The notes beneath the pieces were generated by a model. It was not told the origin of the DNA. It ran no database searches and saw nothing but the letters and a program-made list of their open reading frames with translations. Both the position numbers and the translations under genes were made by a program. DNA of 53,116 bases from the NCBI RefSeq assembly GCF_030282845.1, contig NZ_JASTWE010000025.1:1-53116 (forward strand), read 5' to 3'. The stretch comes from Pseudodesulfovibrio pelocollis (GTDB lineage Bacteria > Desulfobacterota > Desulfovibrionia > Desulfovibrionales > Desulfovibrionaceae). Position 1 is the first letter of the stretch, and the number at the start of each line of letters is the position of its first letter. Shown here one piece after another: positions 1 to 8,263 of this stretch.

Positions 1-612
1 CACGTGCGTCGTGAGGTGGGTGTGGACCACCTCCGCCTTGCTCGCCAAGGCCGCGCCCAGGCCGGACACGTCGGCCATCCCGTGGGTGTGGTCCACGTCC
101 GCCTTGTCCGGGTGGGCGTCCCCGGCCGCCGCGTGGTCGGCGATGGACTGGACCACATATTGCCGGGTGGCCAGAACCACGGTGGGGTCCACCTTGATCT
201 GGATGGTCCCGGCCTCGGCCGTGCTCATGACCAGGTGCATGCGCACCGTCATCTCGGCCCCGGCCCCCTCGCCCGTGGCGGGCTTGACCGAGGCGGGCAC
301 GCTGCCCACGGCAAAGAGGTTGCCGTCCGCATCCATGAGCCCCACCTCGCGCACGGTCCACCCGCCCTGATTGTTGGGGATGACCAGTTCGGCAATGACG
401 TGGCCCGGGTCATCCGGGTTGACGAACACGGTGTTCACCGGGGCCCGGTACACCTCGCCCACCAGCCCGGTCATGGATGCCTGGGGCGCGATCAACGTGC
501 CCCCGCCGTCGCCCACGGCCATCTGGGCCAGGGCCACGGCCTGGTTCAGGGCTACGGCATTGGCCACGGCCGCCCGGCCGCTTTCGGTTAACAGACAAAA
601 ATAGGTGCTCAT
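1..612 (-). CDS. Phage tail fibre protein, N-terminal part (P2 gpH-like), cut by window edge
   Basis: The ATG at 612 overlaps the stop of the upstream tail gene I (ATGA). The 204 visible codons run off the left edge with no stop, so only the N-terminal part is present. Residues 1 to about 140 match the pattern of P2-type tail-collar fibre N-termini (MSTYFCLLTESGRAAVANA, then a GWTVREVGLMDADGNL segment), which attach the fibre to the baseplate. Near residues 170 to 200 there are histidine-rich HTH and HTHG turns, typical of trimeric fibre shafts where HxH pairs can bind metal. Its place last after J and I is the P2 order. The receptor-binding part is not visible. Family assignment is by pattern and position. 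Confidence 0.85.
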   Translation of the reverse strand, partial: MSTYFCLLTESGRAAVANAVALNQAVALAQMAVGDGGGTLIAPQASMTGLVGEVYRAPVNTVFVNPDDPGHVIAELVIPNNQGGWTVREVGLMDADGNLFAVGSVPASVKPATGEGAGAEMTVRMHLVMSTAEAGTIQIKVDPTVVLATRQYVVQSIADHAAAGDAHPDKADVDHTHGMADVSGLGAALASKAEVVHTHLTTHV

Positions 613-1259
613 GCGCCCGCTCCTTGTGGTTCGATGTCGATGATGGTGTAGACTGCCAGGCCCGCTCCGCTGCGCAGGCCGCCCGCAATGTTCTGATCCT
701 CGGGAATCCAGGGGTACACGTCGAGGCTCACGCCCACCTGGGCGGCCACCGGGGCCGCCACCCGGCCCTGGCCCGACAGGTACACGTCCAGCCGGTCCAG
801 GTGCGACCGCCCGGCCTTGGTCTCGTCGATGGAGCGCAGTATCTGCCCATAGGCGGCAGCATCCGCCCCCTGGTCGAGCACGTCCACCTCCAGCCGAAAG
901 GTGTAGGGCGTGCCGTCGTACTCGGGCCAGTTCACGTGCCGGGCGCGAAAGCCCATGGCCGTCAGCCCGTCCACCACGGCCCGGGCCGTGCCCTTGCGCC
1001 GGTGCACGGACAGGGCGCTGGCCAGCACCGTCCGTTTGCGCCCGTCGCTCCATTGCGGCTCCCACACGTCCACCGCACACTCGGCGGCCAGGGCGGAGAG
1101 CATCGGCTCGGTCAGCCGTTCAAGAGCCTGCCAGGGCGCGACCAGGGGCATGAGCGCGTCCACCCGGGCGAACTCGGCGTCCAGCATCTCGGCCGCCGCC
1201 AGCATGGCCGCGTCCCCGGCAAGGGACGAGGGCAGCAGGTCCACCACGCGCCTACTCAT
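609..1259 (-). CDS. Phage tail protein I (P2 gpI-like, baseplate wedge)
   Basis: This 216-residue protein starts at ATG 1259, overlapping the end of gene J, and ends in an ATGA overlap with the fibre gene. Its start (MSRRVVDLLPSSLAGD), the LAAECAVDVWEPQWSDGRKR segment and the HRRKGTARAVVDGLTAMGF segment are the hallmarks of the P2 tail protein I family, a baseplate component between J and the fibre in contractile tails. Length is normal for the family. The J-I-H gene order supports the call. Confidence 0.9.
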   Translation of the reverse strand: MSRRVVDLLPSSLAGDAAMLAAAEMLDAEFARVDALMPLVAPWQALERLTEPMLSALAAECAVDVWEPQWSDGRKRTVLASALSVHRRKGTARAVVDGLTAMGFRARHVNWPEYDGTPYTFRLEVDVLDQGADAAAYGQILRSIDETKAGRSHLDRLDVYLSGQGRVAAPVAAQVGVSLDVYPWIPEDQNIAGGLRSGAGLAVYTIIDIEPQGAGA

Positions 1260-2382
1260 CCTCCAACCCCCCGTAGATCAGTGCACAATGCCCCGCGTCC
1301 TCCACGGCCACCTGGTGCCGCTCGATGGGAGTGAACCCGGGCAGGGTCACGGCCACGCGCCTGACCCCCGCGCTTTTGAGCCGGTGCACCAGCTCAGACG
1401 GGTCGATGTCCCGACCCAGCCGGGAGCGCTGCCAGACCAGCCACCCGTCAAAGGCGGCCCGGGCCGCGTCCTGAATCCGGTCAGACACGGCCGCGTCCCT
1501 GGCCGAAATCCAGTAGCTGGCCGCCACCTGATACGGCACCGGCTCCGGGGCCAGCACCGAGACATGATCCGTGTCCGCCCGGATGGTGTCCGCCCCGCAG
1601 ATGGCCAGCACCGCGTCCAGTATCTCCTGGTCGGGCAGTGCGCCCCCGGTCATGAGCGGCCGCAGCTCCACCTGCCCGGGGCTGGGCGAGCGAAAGGAAA
1701 TGTCCGCGATGTCCTGGTGGGCGGTCCTGCCCCACCAGATGTAGGCCGAGGCCGGTCCGGCCACGGAAAAGGCGCGCGGCGCGTCCATGATCCGCACCCG
1801 GTAGCGCTCGTCCCCCTCCAGGTCCGCGCCCCCTGCCGACAGGGTCGTGTTGACCGCCCCGGCCACATAGGCCTGGGGGTCCACCAGCTTGGCGATCTGC
1901 CCGGGCAGAAACCCGTTGCCCGCCGCCCCGGCGGTCAGGCAGGTGGCCCCCACCAGCCCCTCGGTCTGCCCGGGCGCGATGGTCAGGGTCTCGTCCGTGG
2001 CAAACAGCAGCGGGCCGCCCGGAGTCAGCCGCGTCCCGGCCGGGATGGTCGCCGCGAAACCAAGCGCTCCCTCCAGGGTGAAGCGCACCGTGGTCCGGGC
2101 CGCCGAGGCGGGCAGGCGCACGCAATCCACCGGAGCCCCCAGGTGATCCAGATGCCCGCCCCGGGCAAAGGAAACCAAATTCATCCGCGCCGCGTGCTCT
2201 ATCTCCTGGTGGGCCAGGGAGAGCCGGTACAGCAGCGCCTCCACAAACAGCCGCTCCGGGTCGCCCGGCGACAGGGTCCGGCCGGTGACGGCCTCATAGA
2301 GCGCCATGCCCTCGGCCTCGATGCGGGCCGGGTCGGTCTCCACAAAGCTGATCCCGGGCAGGCTCGACAGGTCCACGCTCAT
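1252..2382 (-). CDS. Baseplate J-like protein (P2 gpJ-like)
   Basis: A 376-residue protein starting at ATG 2382, in an ATGA overlap with the gp25-like gene upstream. It shows the baseplate-J pattern: N-terminal LSSLPGISFVETDPARIEAE, a middle VRLPASAARTTVRFTLEG stretch and a GNGFLPGQIAKLVDP stretch, then a C-terminal region with ERYRVRIMDAPRAFSVAGPASAY. In contractile-tail phages this protein forms the wedge of the baseplate. Length and neighbours (gp25 before, I after) fit P2. Confidence 0.93.
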   Translation of the reverse strand: MSVDLSSLPGISFVETDPARIEAEGMALYEAVTGRTLSPGDPERLFVEALLYRLSLAHQEIEHAARMNLVSFARGGHLDHLGAPVDCVRLPASAARTTVRFTLEGALGFAATIPAGTRLTPGGPLLFATDETLTIAPGQTEGLVGATCLTAGAAGNGFLPGQIAKLVDPQAYVAGAVNTTLSAGGADLEGDERYRVRIMDAPRAFSVAGPASAYIWWGRTAHQDIADISFRSPSPGQVELRPLMTGGALPDQEILDAVLAICGADTIRADTDHVSVLAPEPVPYQVAASYWISARDAAVSDRIQDAARAAFDGWLVWQRSRLGRDIDPSELVHRLKSAGVRRVAVTLPGFTPIERHQVAVEDAGHCALIYGGLEDE

Positions 2383-2729
2383 CTCGTCTCCCTCCTCGAT
2401 GCTGAAGGCTCCACGCCTTCAATGCTGACGGTGACGACGGGATACAGCCGCCCGTCCACGGCCCCGTCCCGGTCCGGGACAAATTCCACGCGCTCAACGC
2501 GCACCCCGGGCACCTGGGCCTGCACCTGGGCCACCACCTCGCCGGTGTACTCGGCCATGGCATGGGGCAGCGGCCGATCCAGAAAGGTCAGGGACAGGCC
2601 AAAGGTCCGGTCCAGCGGCACGCTGCCGCGCACCGTGGTCAGGACCATGCGCACCTGCTGCAATACGGAGCGGACCCCGGTTGCCCCGATCTCGACACGC
2701 TCCGGCACACTGGCATCGACGACAAACAC
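2379..2729 (-). CDS. Baseplate wedge protein, gp25/P2 gpW-like
   Basis: I place the start at GTG 2729 because a strong GGAGGGAGG ribosome site lies just before it on the minus strand; the open frame runs further upstream but there it overlaps the preceding gene. The 116-residue product has SVLQQVRMVLTTVRGSVPLDRTFG, typical of the gp25-like lysozyme-fold baseplate family, and VERVEFVPDRDG near the C-terminus. It ends in an ATGA overlap with J. Role: inner baseplate, linking to the sheath and tube. Confidence 0.85.
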   Translation of the reverse strand: MFVVDASVPERVEIGATGVRSVLQQVRMVLTTVRGSVPLDRTFGLSLTFLDRPLPHAMAEYTGEVVAQVQAQVPGVRVERVEFVPDRDGAVDGRLYPVVTVSIEGVEPSASRRETR

Positions 2730-2731
2730 CG

Positions 2732-3715
2732 CTACCTCCCTCCATAATTGCTGACAGACATCTGCCGCACCGGCGCGGCCGTGGCCGCGCGCACCCGGGT
2801 GACCCGGACCACGCCCGAGCCGTCGTCCGCGTATTCGCGCAAGTTCAGGTCCAGGGTCGCGGTCTCGATCCCGCCGCCCCGGGCAAAGACCGTGGTGCTC
2901 TCGGCCAGGCTGGCGAGCACGAAGCGGCCCAGCACACGGCCCCCGATCACCAGCGGATGGTGTTCGCCAGCTTCCTGCAGCGCCTCCAGCCGGGCTATGC
3001 GCGTCTCCGGGTCGGTCCATGCCCGCGACAGGGTGATCCCAAGGGAAATCTCCCACAGCCCGATGCCCGTGAACTGGAGCCGGGTCGCACCGTTGACCAC
3101 CGGATGCTCGGCAAACCCGGCCTCGCGCTTACGCCCCATCTCGCGGACGGTGAATATCTCCCGGGCGCTGACCGCAAAGCCCACCGGCCCGAAGCTCCCG
3201 ATGTCCGAGGCCGGGGCGGCCAGCCTGTCCAGGCCCAGGGCCGAGGGCAGCGATACCTGGGGCAGCCCCACGGCCGTTTCGGCCCGGTCGCCATGGTCGG
3301 CCAAAATGTCGAGCATGGCGGCAGCGGCCGCTGCCGCGTCCCGGCCGTCCCGCCAGGCCGCGCCAAACCCGGCCGCCAGCTCGCCGCGCAGTCGGCCATC
3401 AGTCCACAGCCGCCAGTCCGTTGCCCCGGCCAGATACCGCCCGCGCAGCAGCCCGCCGACCGCCTCGCGCACATAGCCAGTGGGCGCGCCCAGCGCCCCG
3501 CCCGCTTCCAGCAGGTCGCCGGACACGGCCTGAAATTCCCGCGCCACCTGGCTGGCAAAGCGCGCATACGCAGCCAGGTCCGAGGCCGGGACTGAAACCC
3601 CGCCCGGCATGGCCGCCGCCACCTCCCCGGCCACTTCGGTCACAGGCCGGGTCCAGGCCGCCCCGGTGGCAAACAGCCTGTCCAGCAGTTCGGTGCGCAT
3701 GGCAGCCAGGGTCAT
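2732..3715 (-). CDS. Tail protein with C-terminal P2 gpU-like domain and a long N-terminal extension
   Basis: 327 residues from ATG 3715 (GGGGGAG ribosome site; ATGA overlap with V). Residues about 180 to 310 look like the P2 gpU tail-terminator domain (FTVREMGRKREAGFAEHP, then TGIGLWEISLGITL, then ARLEALQEAGEHHPLVIGG). The first about 170 residues are alanine-rich, probably helical, and not recognised. In P2, U is about 160 residues and lies between the tape measure T and X; here it is twice that length and sits between V and the gp25-like gene. The domain call is by pattern; the function of the extension is unknown. Confidence 0.75.
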   Translation of the reverse strand: MTLAAMRTELLDRLFATGAAWTRPVTEVAGEVAAAMPGGVSVPASDLAAYARFASQVAREFQAVSGDLLEAGGALGAPTGYVREAVGGLLRGRYLAGATDWRLWTDGRLRGELAAGFGAAWRDGRDAAAAAAAMLDILADHGDRAETAVGLPQVSLPSALGLDRLAAPASDIGSFGPVGFAVSAREIFTVREMGRKREAGFAEHPVVNGATRLQFTGIGLWEISLGITLSRAWTDPETRIARLEALQEAGEHHPLVIGGRVLGRFVLASLAESTTVFARGGGIETATLDLNLREYADDGSGVVRVTRVRAATAAPVRQMSVSNYGGR

Positions 3716-4389
3716 ATGCTCCCCCCGCTGCGCGTCCCGGCATGGGAGTTGCCCGCCGTGGTCAGGCTCCCGCCCACCCCGGCGTCCTGGCGCACCACCA
3801 GCTGGTCCACGTCCAGCACACCCACCAGCCGGTAGCTGCCGGTGTGGGTGGTGTCCGCGTCCTTGATCTCGGCCCCGCGCCCGCCGTCGCGCCCGGTCTG
3901 TGACACGTTGCCCATCAGGTATATGGTCGGGGCCTTCACCGCCGCAGACACCCCGGCCGTGAGCGTGGCCGCGTTGTCCACCACCAGCTCGGTGTCGCCG
4001 TTCACCACATGGCCGCGCAGCACATGGGCCGCCCGGTCGTACTCGAACCACGACCCGTCCGCGAAATGCACCCGGCGCGTATCGCGGCTGGCCACCGGCA
4101 CCGCGTCGCCCCCGGAGTAGAACGCGCCCAGCACAAACCCGGCCTCCTGGCCGCTTGGCAGAAACACGCAGACCACGTGCTCGCCCAGGTCGGGCATGTG
4201 CAGGCACTTGTCCGCATGGCTCTTGGCCACCAGCACGGGCAGGTCGTGGGAGACCAGCCCGTCCGCATCGCCGAACCGCACGCGCACCGTGCCGCGCCCC
4301 TCGTCCACGCCCACCACATGGCCCACGCGCACCGTGCGCGCCAGGGCCTCCTCCAGACGGTCGATGCGGGTCATCATCTCCTGCAGCAT
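3712..4389 (-). CDS. Baseplate assembly/spike protein V (P2 gpV-like)
   Basis: 225 residues from ATG 4389. The N-terminal half has the gpV OB-fold pattern VVGVDEGRGTVRVRFGDADG, LPVLVAKSHADKCLHMPDLG and EHVVCVFLPSGQEAGFVLGA. The C-terminal half is a repetitive beta region (ELVVDNAATLTAGVSAAVKA, then SLTTAGNSHAGT), as in the beta-helical needle of phage spikes. Such proteins form the membrane-piercing tip under the tube. The start codon overlaps the D stop by one base. Confidence 0.9.
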   Translation of the reverse strand: MLQEMMTRIDRLEEALARTVRVGHVVGVDEGRGTVRVRFGDADGLVSHDLPVLVAKSHADKCLHMPDLGEHVVCVFLPSGQEAGFVLGAFYSGGDAVPVASRDTRRVHFADGSWFEYDRAAHVLRGHVVNGDTELVVDNAATLTAGVSAAVKAPTIYLMGNVSQTGRDGGRGAEIKDADTTHTGSYRLVGVLDVDQLVVRQDAGVGGSLTTAGNSHAGTRSGGSI

Positions 4390-5414
4390 CAGTACCCCAG
4401 TGTCCTGCGGACATTCAGATCCGTGGTGTAGCCGGAGTCCTTGTCCACCGCATGGGTGGCGGACTCCACGAAATACGTGCCGTCAAAACCGCCGAACCCG
4501 GCCAGGGCCACCACGCTACCACCGCGCAGGCGCGGCTCGCCCATCAGGGTCAGGGTGCCGGTGCATTCGCCCGCGTTCCTGCGGCGCAGCTCGCTTGCGG
4601 CCCGGGGCATGGCCGCGGCCTGCGATTCCACGCGCTCGTTGATCCGCAGCGTCTGGCCCGTGACCGGCGCGTTGTCCGGGGTGTAGGTGTACTCCCGGTC
4701 CTCGTCGGCCAGGGCGTCGTGATAGGTCACGGTGCAGGCCCGGTAGACGTCGTGCATGGCGTCGCCAAGGCGCACCGAAACGATGGCCGCCGAGCCGCGC
4801 GTCAGGGTCATGGACGCGGGCCGGGCGTCGTAGTCGGCCGCGTCGTAGACCACCAGGGCGTCCTCGGCCGCCTTGAAGTTGAGCCCGTACTGGTCGGCCA
4901 GCCGCTTGAGAAAGGCGAGGTCTCCCTCGCCCCGCTGGTCCACTCGGCCCAGCACGATGTCCGCCGCGTCAAAGACAGCCTCCATCCCGGCCGCTTCGGC
5001 GATGTCCCGCAGGATGCGGCGCAGGGTGGCGTTCTCCCAGGCCCGGTGCTTCTTCTCGCCGCGCAGGGAGTTGCGCACCTTGGCCGAGACCCCCTTGAGC
5101 GTCACCCGGTCCCCGCCCCGGCCCACGGCCAAGTCGATGCGGTCCAGCTCAAAGGTGCCGCAGGCCAGGGCCAGGGTCTGCCCCGGCTCATCCCAGTCGC
5201 GGCAGACGATCCAGGCCGTGAGCGTGGCCCCCTTGCCCGGATGCCAGCCCCCCTGCCACAACCCGTCACGGTCCTCCAGGGCCAGGGTGAAGTCGTCGGC
5301 CTTGCCCGATGCGTTGTCCGTGAACGAGGCCGAAACCACATAGGGCGAGACCGTGGCGCTGATGTCCACGCCCTCGTACTCCACCCGGACGGCGGCCCGG
5401 CGCGTGGCGGTCAT
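4389..5414 (-). CDS. Phage late control protein D-like / baseplate hub (P2 gpD)
   Basis: 341 residues from ATG 5414, in an ATGA overlap with X. The pattern RVEYEGVDISATVSPYVVSASFTDNA and the hub-like segment VDQRGEGDLAFLKRLADQYGL (split here for length) are typical of gpD/T4 gp27-like hub proteins that join tube and spike. The C-terminus has LRGGSVVALAGFGGFDGTYF, also typical. Despite the historical family name, the role is structural. Length is close to the P2 protein. Confidence 0.9.
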   Translation of the reverse strand: MTATRRAAVRVEYEGVDISATVSPYVVSASFTDNASGKADDFTLALEDRDGLWQGGWHPGKGATLTAWIVCRDWDEPGQTLALACGTFELDRIDLAVGRGGDRVTLKGVSAKVRNSLRGEKKHRAWENATLRRILRDIAEAAGMEAVFDAADIVLGRVDQRGEGDLAFLKRLADQYGLNFKAAEDALVVYDAADYDARPASMTLTRGSAAIVSVRLGDAMHDVYRACTVTYHDALADEDREYTYTPDNAPVTGQTLRINERVESQAAAMPRAASELRRRNAGECTGTLTLMGEPRLRGGSVVALAGFGGFDGTYFVESATHAVDKDSGYTTDLNVRRTLGY

Positions 5415-5641
5415 GCCCGCCTCCCGGCCGCATCCTTCTTCCAGGGCGGCGCGATCTCGGTGGCGTTCTCGGGCAGGTCGGGCACGGCCAGGGCCAGCCC
5501 GCCGGGCAGCGAGGCCAGCCCCCGGATGTCAGGATTGGCCGCCACCAGATGGTGAAACAGCGTCTCGTCCCCCCACAGGTTCAGGGCTATGCGGTCGGGC
5601 GTCTCCCCCTGGCTGGTGATGTAGGCGTCAGTTGTAGGCAA
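5411..5641 (-). CDS. Tail protein X (P2 gpX-like, LysM-type)
   Basis: I chose the TTG at 5641 as start: GAGGAGGAGAAG lies six bases upstream and gives a 76-residue product starting LPTTDAYITSQGETPDRIAL. The LNLWGDETLFHHLVAANPDI segment is the LysM-like core of the gpX family. The gene overlaps the tape-measure stop by 14 bases and D by ATGA. gpX proteins are small baseplate-hub parts. The longer frame upstream of the TTG lies inside the tape-measure gene and is not used. Confidence 0.85.
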   Translation of the reverse strand: MPTTDAYITSQGETPDRIALNLWGDETLFHHLVAANPDIRGLASLPGGLALAVPDLPENATEIAPPWKKDAAGRRA

Positions 5642-7883
5642 GGCGCTTCTCCTCCTCGATGATCTGCGGCAGCACGCGCCGCACCGCCTGCTCCACCTTC
5701 TGCCCAAGGCTCCCGGCCCGCTCGGGCGGCAGGTCGCCCAGGTGGATGGGAAAGTTCAGGGTCAGCCCGCCGCCCCCGCCAGACCCGGACGGGATCGCAC
5801 TCTGCGCCCCTCCGCCCCGGGGCTCGGCAGCGGGTTGCATTACCGGCCCGGCCTCCCCGCCGAAGAGCAAGGACACGGCCTTGCCGCCCAGGGTCAACAG
5901 GTCGCCGATGACCGGCACAGAGGTCACCCACCCGGCAACCCCCTTGAGCGCGTCCCAGGCCCGGCCGATGGCCCCGGCCACCGTGTCCCAGAGGCCGACG
6001 AAAAACTTGCGCGCAGGCTCCCACCTGGTCATGAGCAGCCCGGCGGCCAGGGCAATGCCGGTGATGACCAGCCCGATGGGATTGGTCATCACCGCAAAGC
6101 GCAGGATATTCAGGCCCGTGGTCATGGCCGCCGCAGCCCCGGTGACGATGGCCGAGCCAATGGCCCAGGCCCGCTGGGCCACGGCCAGGGCCACGGTGGC
6201 CACCCGGGCGCGGACGCTGGCCGTGGTCAGCCACAGCACCGCCCGGCGCAGGTCGCGCACCCCGCCGACGACAAAGGTGGACACATACCCATAGGCCAGG
6301 GTCGCCATGCGCATGGCCAGGAATCCCACCACCACCCCGCCGATGACGCTGGTCAGGGTCTCGTGTTCCGAGGCCAGCCCGGCCACCAGCCCCAGCCCGC
6401 CGCCGATGACCGAGAGGACCATGTTCACGCCCGGCAGCAGGGTCTTGCCCAGGGCATCGCCCAGCACCACCGCCGTGTTGGTCATCCGGTTCCACTGGCC
6501 CATGGAGTCCTCCTGAAAGGCGAGCACTTCCCTGTCCACGATGCCGCGCGAGCTTTCGGCCACGTCGGCCAGGGCCGCGTCCAGTTCCCCGAGCTTGTTC
6601 AGCAGGGGCACCACGCCCTTGGCCCCCTCGTCGCCAAACACCTCCTGCAGGGCCACGGCCCGCGCGTCCGTGTCCAGCCCGTCCAGAGCCGCGCCCAGCT
6701 GCTTGAGGGTGGCGATCATGTCCAGCTGGCCGCGCGCGTCGCGCACCATCTCGATGTTCCACTTGGCCGCCGCCTTGGGCAGCTGGCGCAGCACCGCGTT
6801 GAGCGCGGTCCCGGCCCGGCTGCCCTGGAGCCCGGCCGTGTTCAGCTGGCCGAGCAGGGTCACGCCCTGCTCCAGGTTGACGTTGTAGTTGGCCAGCCCG
6901 GCCGCGCCCTCGGTCATGGACTCGCCAAGCTGGCCGAAATCTCGGATCTGGAACTTGAGCTGCGCCTTGGTCAGCAGGTCGCCGATGCGGTCGATCTTCT
7001 CCGCTGCCGTGCCCTCCAGGGCGCTGCCCAGGTTGTTGTAGGTGGTGGCGATGACCTCGCCCACCCGCTCGTGGGAACCGGCCGTGACCGTGGACACCTT
7101 GGCCACTACCGAGGTGGCGGCCCGGGCCAGCCCGGCGTCCAGCCCCGCGCTGTTCAGGGCGTACTGGATGTCGAACGCCTCCTGCAGCGAGGCCAGCCCG
7201 GTCCTGGCCGCGTCCTGGGCCGCCTCCCTGCCCAGCCGCGACGCCTCGGCCCTGTCTTCCGCATTGAGCACCGTGCCCAGCCGGGTGGCCGAGCGCCCGG
7301 CCCGGGCCGAAGCCACCACCGGCGAGAGGGCCACCGCGCCCATGGCCGCCACGTCCGTCATCCGCGAGCGGTACTCGCCTCGCGACGACAGCAGGTCCTG
7401 CTGTTGCTTGGCCGCACGCGCCTGCCGCTCCTGGGCCTTGGTCAGCTTGTCCACCTCGGCGCTCGCCTTGCGGTATCCGGCGCTCACCTCGCCCAGGCTC
7501 TGGCCCATGGAGCGCATCCGCGCCCGCTGGTCCAGAAACGACGACGCGGCCCGGTCAGAGGCCGTGCGCATCTGCTTGACCCTGGCCTCGGCCTGGGCGA
7601 TGCGCCGACCCATCAGCTCGCTGGCCCCGCCAGCGGCCGCAGCCTCCTGGCGCAGCCCGGCCAGATCGGCCTCGGCCTTGCCCAATTCGGCGCGCGAGGT
7701 ACGCACCTGATCGCGCAGCCGGTAAAAGGCCGCACCGGCCTTGTAGACCGCGTCGCCCTTGATCTCGGCTATGGACTGGCCCAGTTGCTTGACCCCTGCC
7801 TTGCCCTGACTTACTGTCGAGGTGAAGCTGGGGCCAAGCGCGGCCCCGATGGCAAACGAAAAGGCAACGGTTTTTGCAGACAT
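5628..7883 (-). CDS. Phage tail tape measure protein
   Basis: 751 residues from ATG 7883 (AAGGA ribosome site on the minus strand). The N-terminal third is charged and coiled-coil-like with TVAFSFAIGAALGPSFTSTV at the start, as in TP901-type tape measures. The middle has RAATSVVAKVSTVTAGSHER, then a QLKFQIRDFGQLGESMTEGA stretch and TAGLQGSRAGTALNAVLRQL, the family core. Residues about 475 to 620 hold several hydrophobic segments that could insert into the host membrane during DNA ejection. Length sets tail length. It lies downstream of the chaperone pair E/E+E', as expected. Confidence 0.93.
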   Translation of the reverse strand: MSAKTVAFSFAIGAALGPSFTSTVSQGKAGVKQLGQSIAEIKGDAVYKAGAAFYRLRDQVRTSRAELGKAEADLAGLRQEAAAAGGASELMGRRIAQAEARVKQMRTASDRAASSFLDQRARMRSMGQSLGEVSAGYRKASAEVDKLTKAQERQARAAKQQQDLLSSRGEYRSRMTDVAAMGAVALSPVVASARAGRSATRLGTVLNAEDRAEASRLGREAAQDAARTGLASLQEAFDIQYALNSAGLDAGLARAATSVVAKVSTVTAGSHERVGEVIATTYNNLGSALEGTAAEKIDRIGDLLTKAQLKFQIRDFGQLGESMTEGAAGLANYNVNLEQGVTLLGQLNTAGLQGSRAGTALNAVLRQLPKAAAKWNIEMVRDARGQLDMIATLKQLGAALDGLDTDARAVALQEVFGDEGAKGVVPLLNKLGELDAALADVAESSRGIVDREVLAFQEDSMGQWNRMTNTAVVLGDALGKTLLPGVNMVLSVIGGGLGLVAGLASEHETLTSVIGGVVVGFLAMRMATLAYGYVSTFVVGGVRDLRRAVLWLTTASVRARVATVALAVAQRAWAIGSAIVTGAAAAMTTGLNILRFAVMTNPIGLVITGIALAAGLLMTRWEPARKFFVGLWDTVAGAIGRAWDALKGVAGWVTSVPVIGDLLTLGGKAVSLLFGGEAGPVMQPAAEPRGGGAQSAIPSGSGGGGGLTLNFPIHLGDLPPERAGSLGQKVEQAVRRVLPQIIEEEKRLAYN

Positions 7884-8097
7884 GCGTATCCTTCGGCTCC
7901 TGCTCTCTTTCGCGTTCGCGACCTGGGCCCTGTCGGGCCTCGATCTCGGTGCCTACCCGGCCGAGGCCTTGGTCGGCGGGTTCGTGCTCCTGGCCGCTGC
8001 GGGCGGCCTGCTGGCCATCCCCGTGGTCGAGGCGGTCAGCGCGGTGGTTCAGGGGGTTCGGGAATCGCGTCAAGCCAGCCCAGGAACTCGTCCATAA
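7882..8097 (+). CDS. Possible antisense small membrane protein inside the tail operon
   Basis: A 71-codon frame on the plus strand starts at ATG 7882, whose ATG overlaps the tape-measure ATG on the other strand. Its third codon positions are overwhelmingly G or C until about 8050, and the product has two hydrophobic stretches (ILRLLLSFAFATWALSGL and VGGFVLLAAAGGLLAIPVV). It fills the only about 150-base gap without minus-strand coding between E' and the tape measure. No ribosome site is seen before the ATG. It could equally be a chance frame in a GC-rich spacer. Confidence 0.35.
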   Translation: MRILRLLLSFAFATWALSGLDLGAYPAEALVGGFVLLAAAGGLLAIPVVEAVSAVVQGVRESRQASPGTRP

Positions 8098-8263
8098 ACA
8101 TCGCCAGAATCGATTCCCGGCTCCACCCGCCAGCCGCCCTGGCCAGGCAGAGCACTCCCTGCATCAACCGTTTTCGCTCTTCACCGGCTCCTTGCCAGCG
8201 GTCTCGTCCGGCCCAGCGCCCCACTTGCCTGTCGCCCCTGTCCGGTCCGGGCGCTGGCGTTTC
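8036..8263 (-). CDS. E' extension of the tail assembly chaperone, reached by -1 frameshift
   Basis: This frame has no convincing start of its own. It lies in the -1 frame relative to gene E and would add 75 residues after a slip at 8263-8269, giving a fusion of about 160 residues (85 from E plus 75). The extension ends with LARAAGGWSRESILAMFMDE and LGWLDAIPEPPEPP, similar in style to the small E' domain that P2-like phages append to E. Fusion and non-fused chaperones bind the tape measure during tail assembly. Confidence 0.7.
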   Translation of the reverse strand, partial: ETPAPGPDRGDRQVGRWAGRDRWQGAGEERKRLMQGVLCLARAAGGWSRESILAMFMDEFLGWLDAIPEPPEPPR

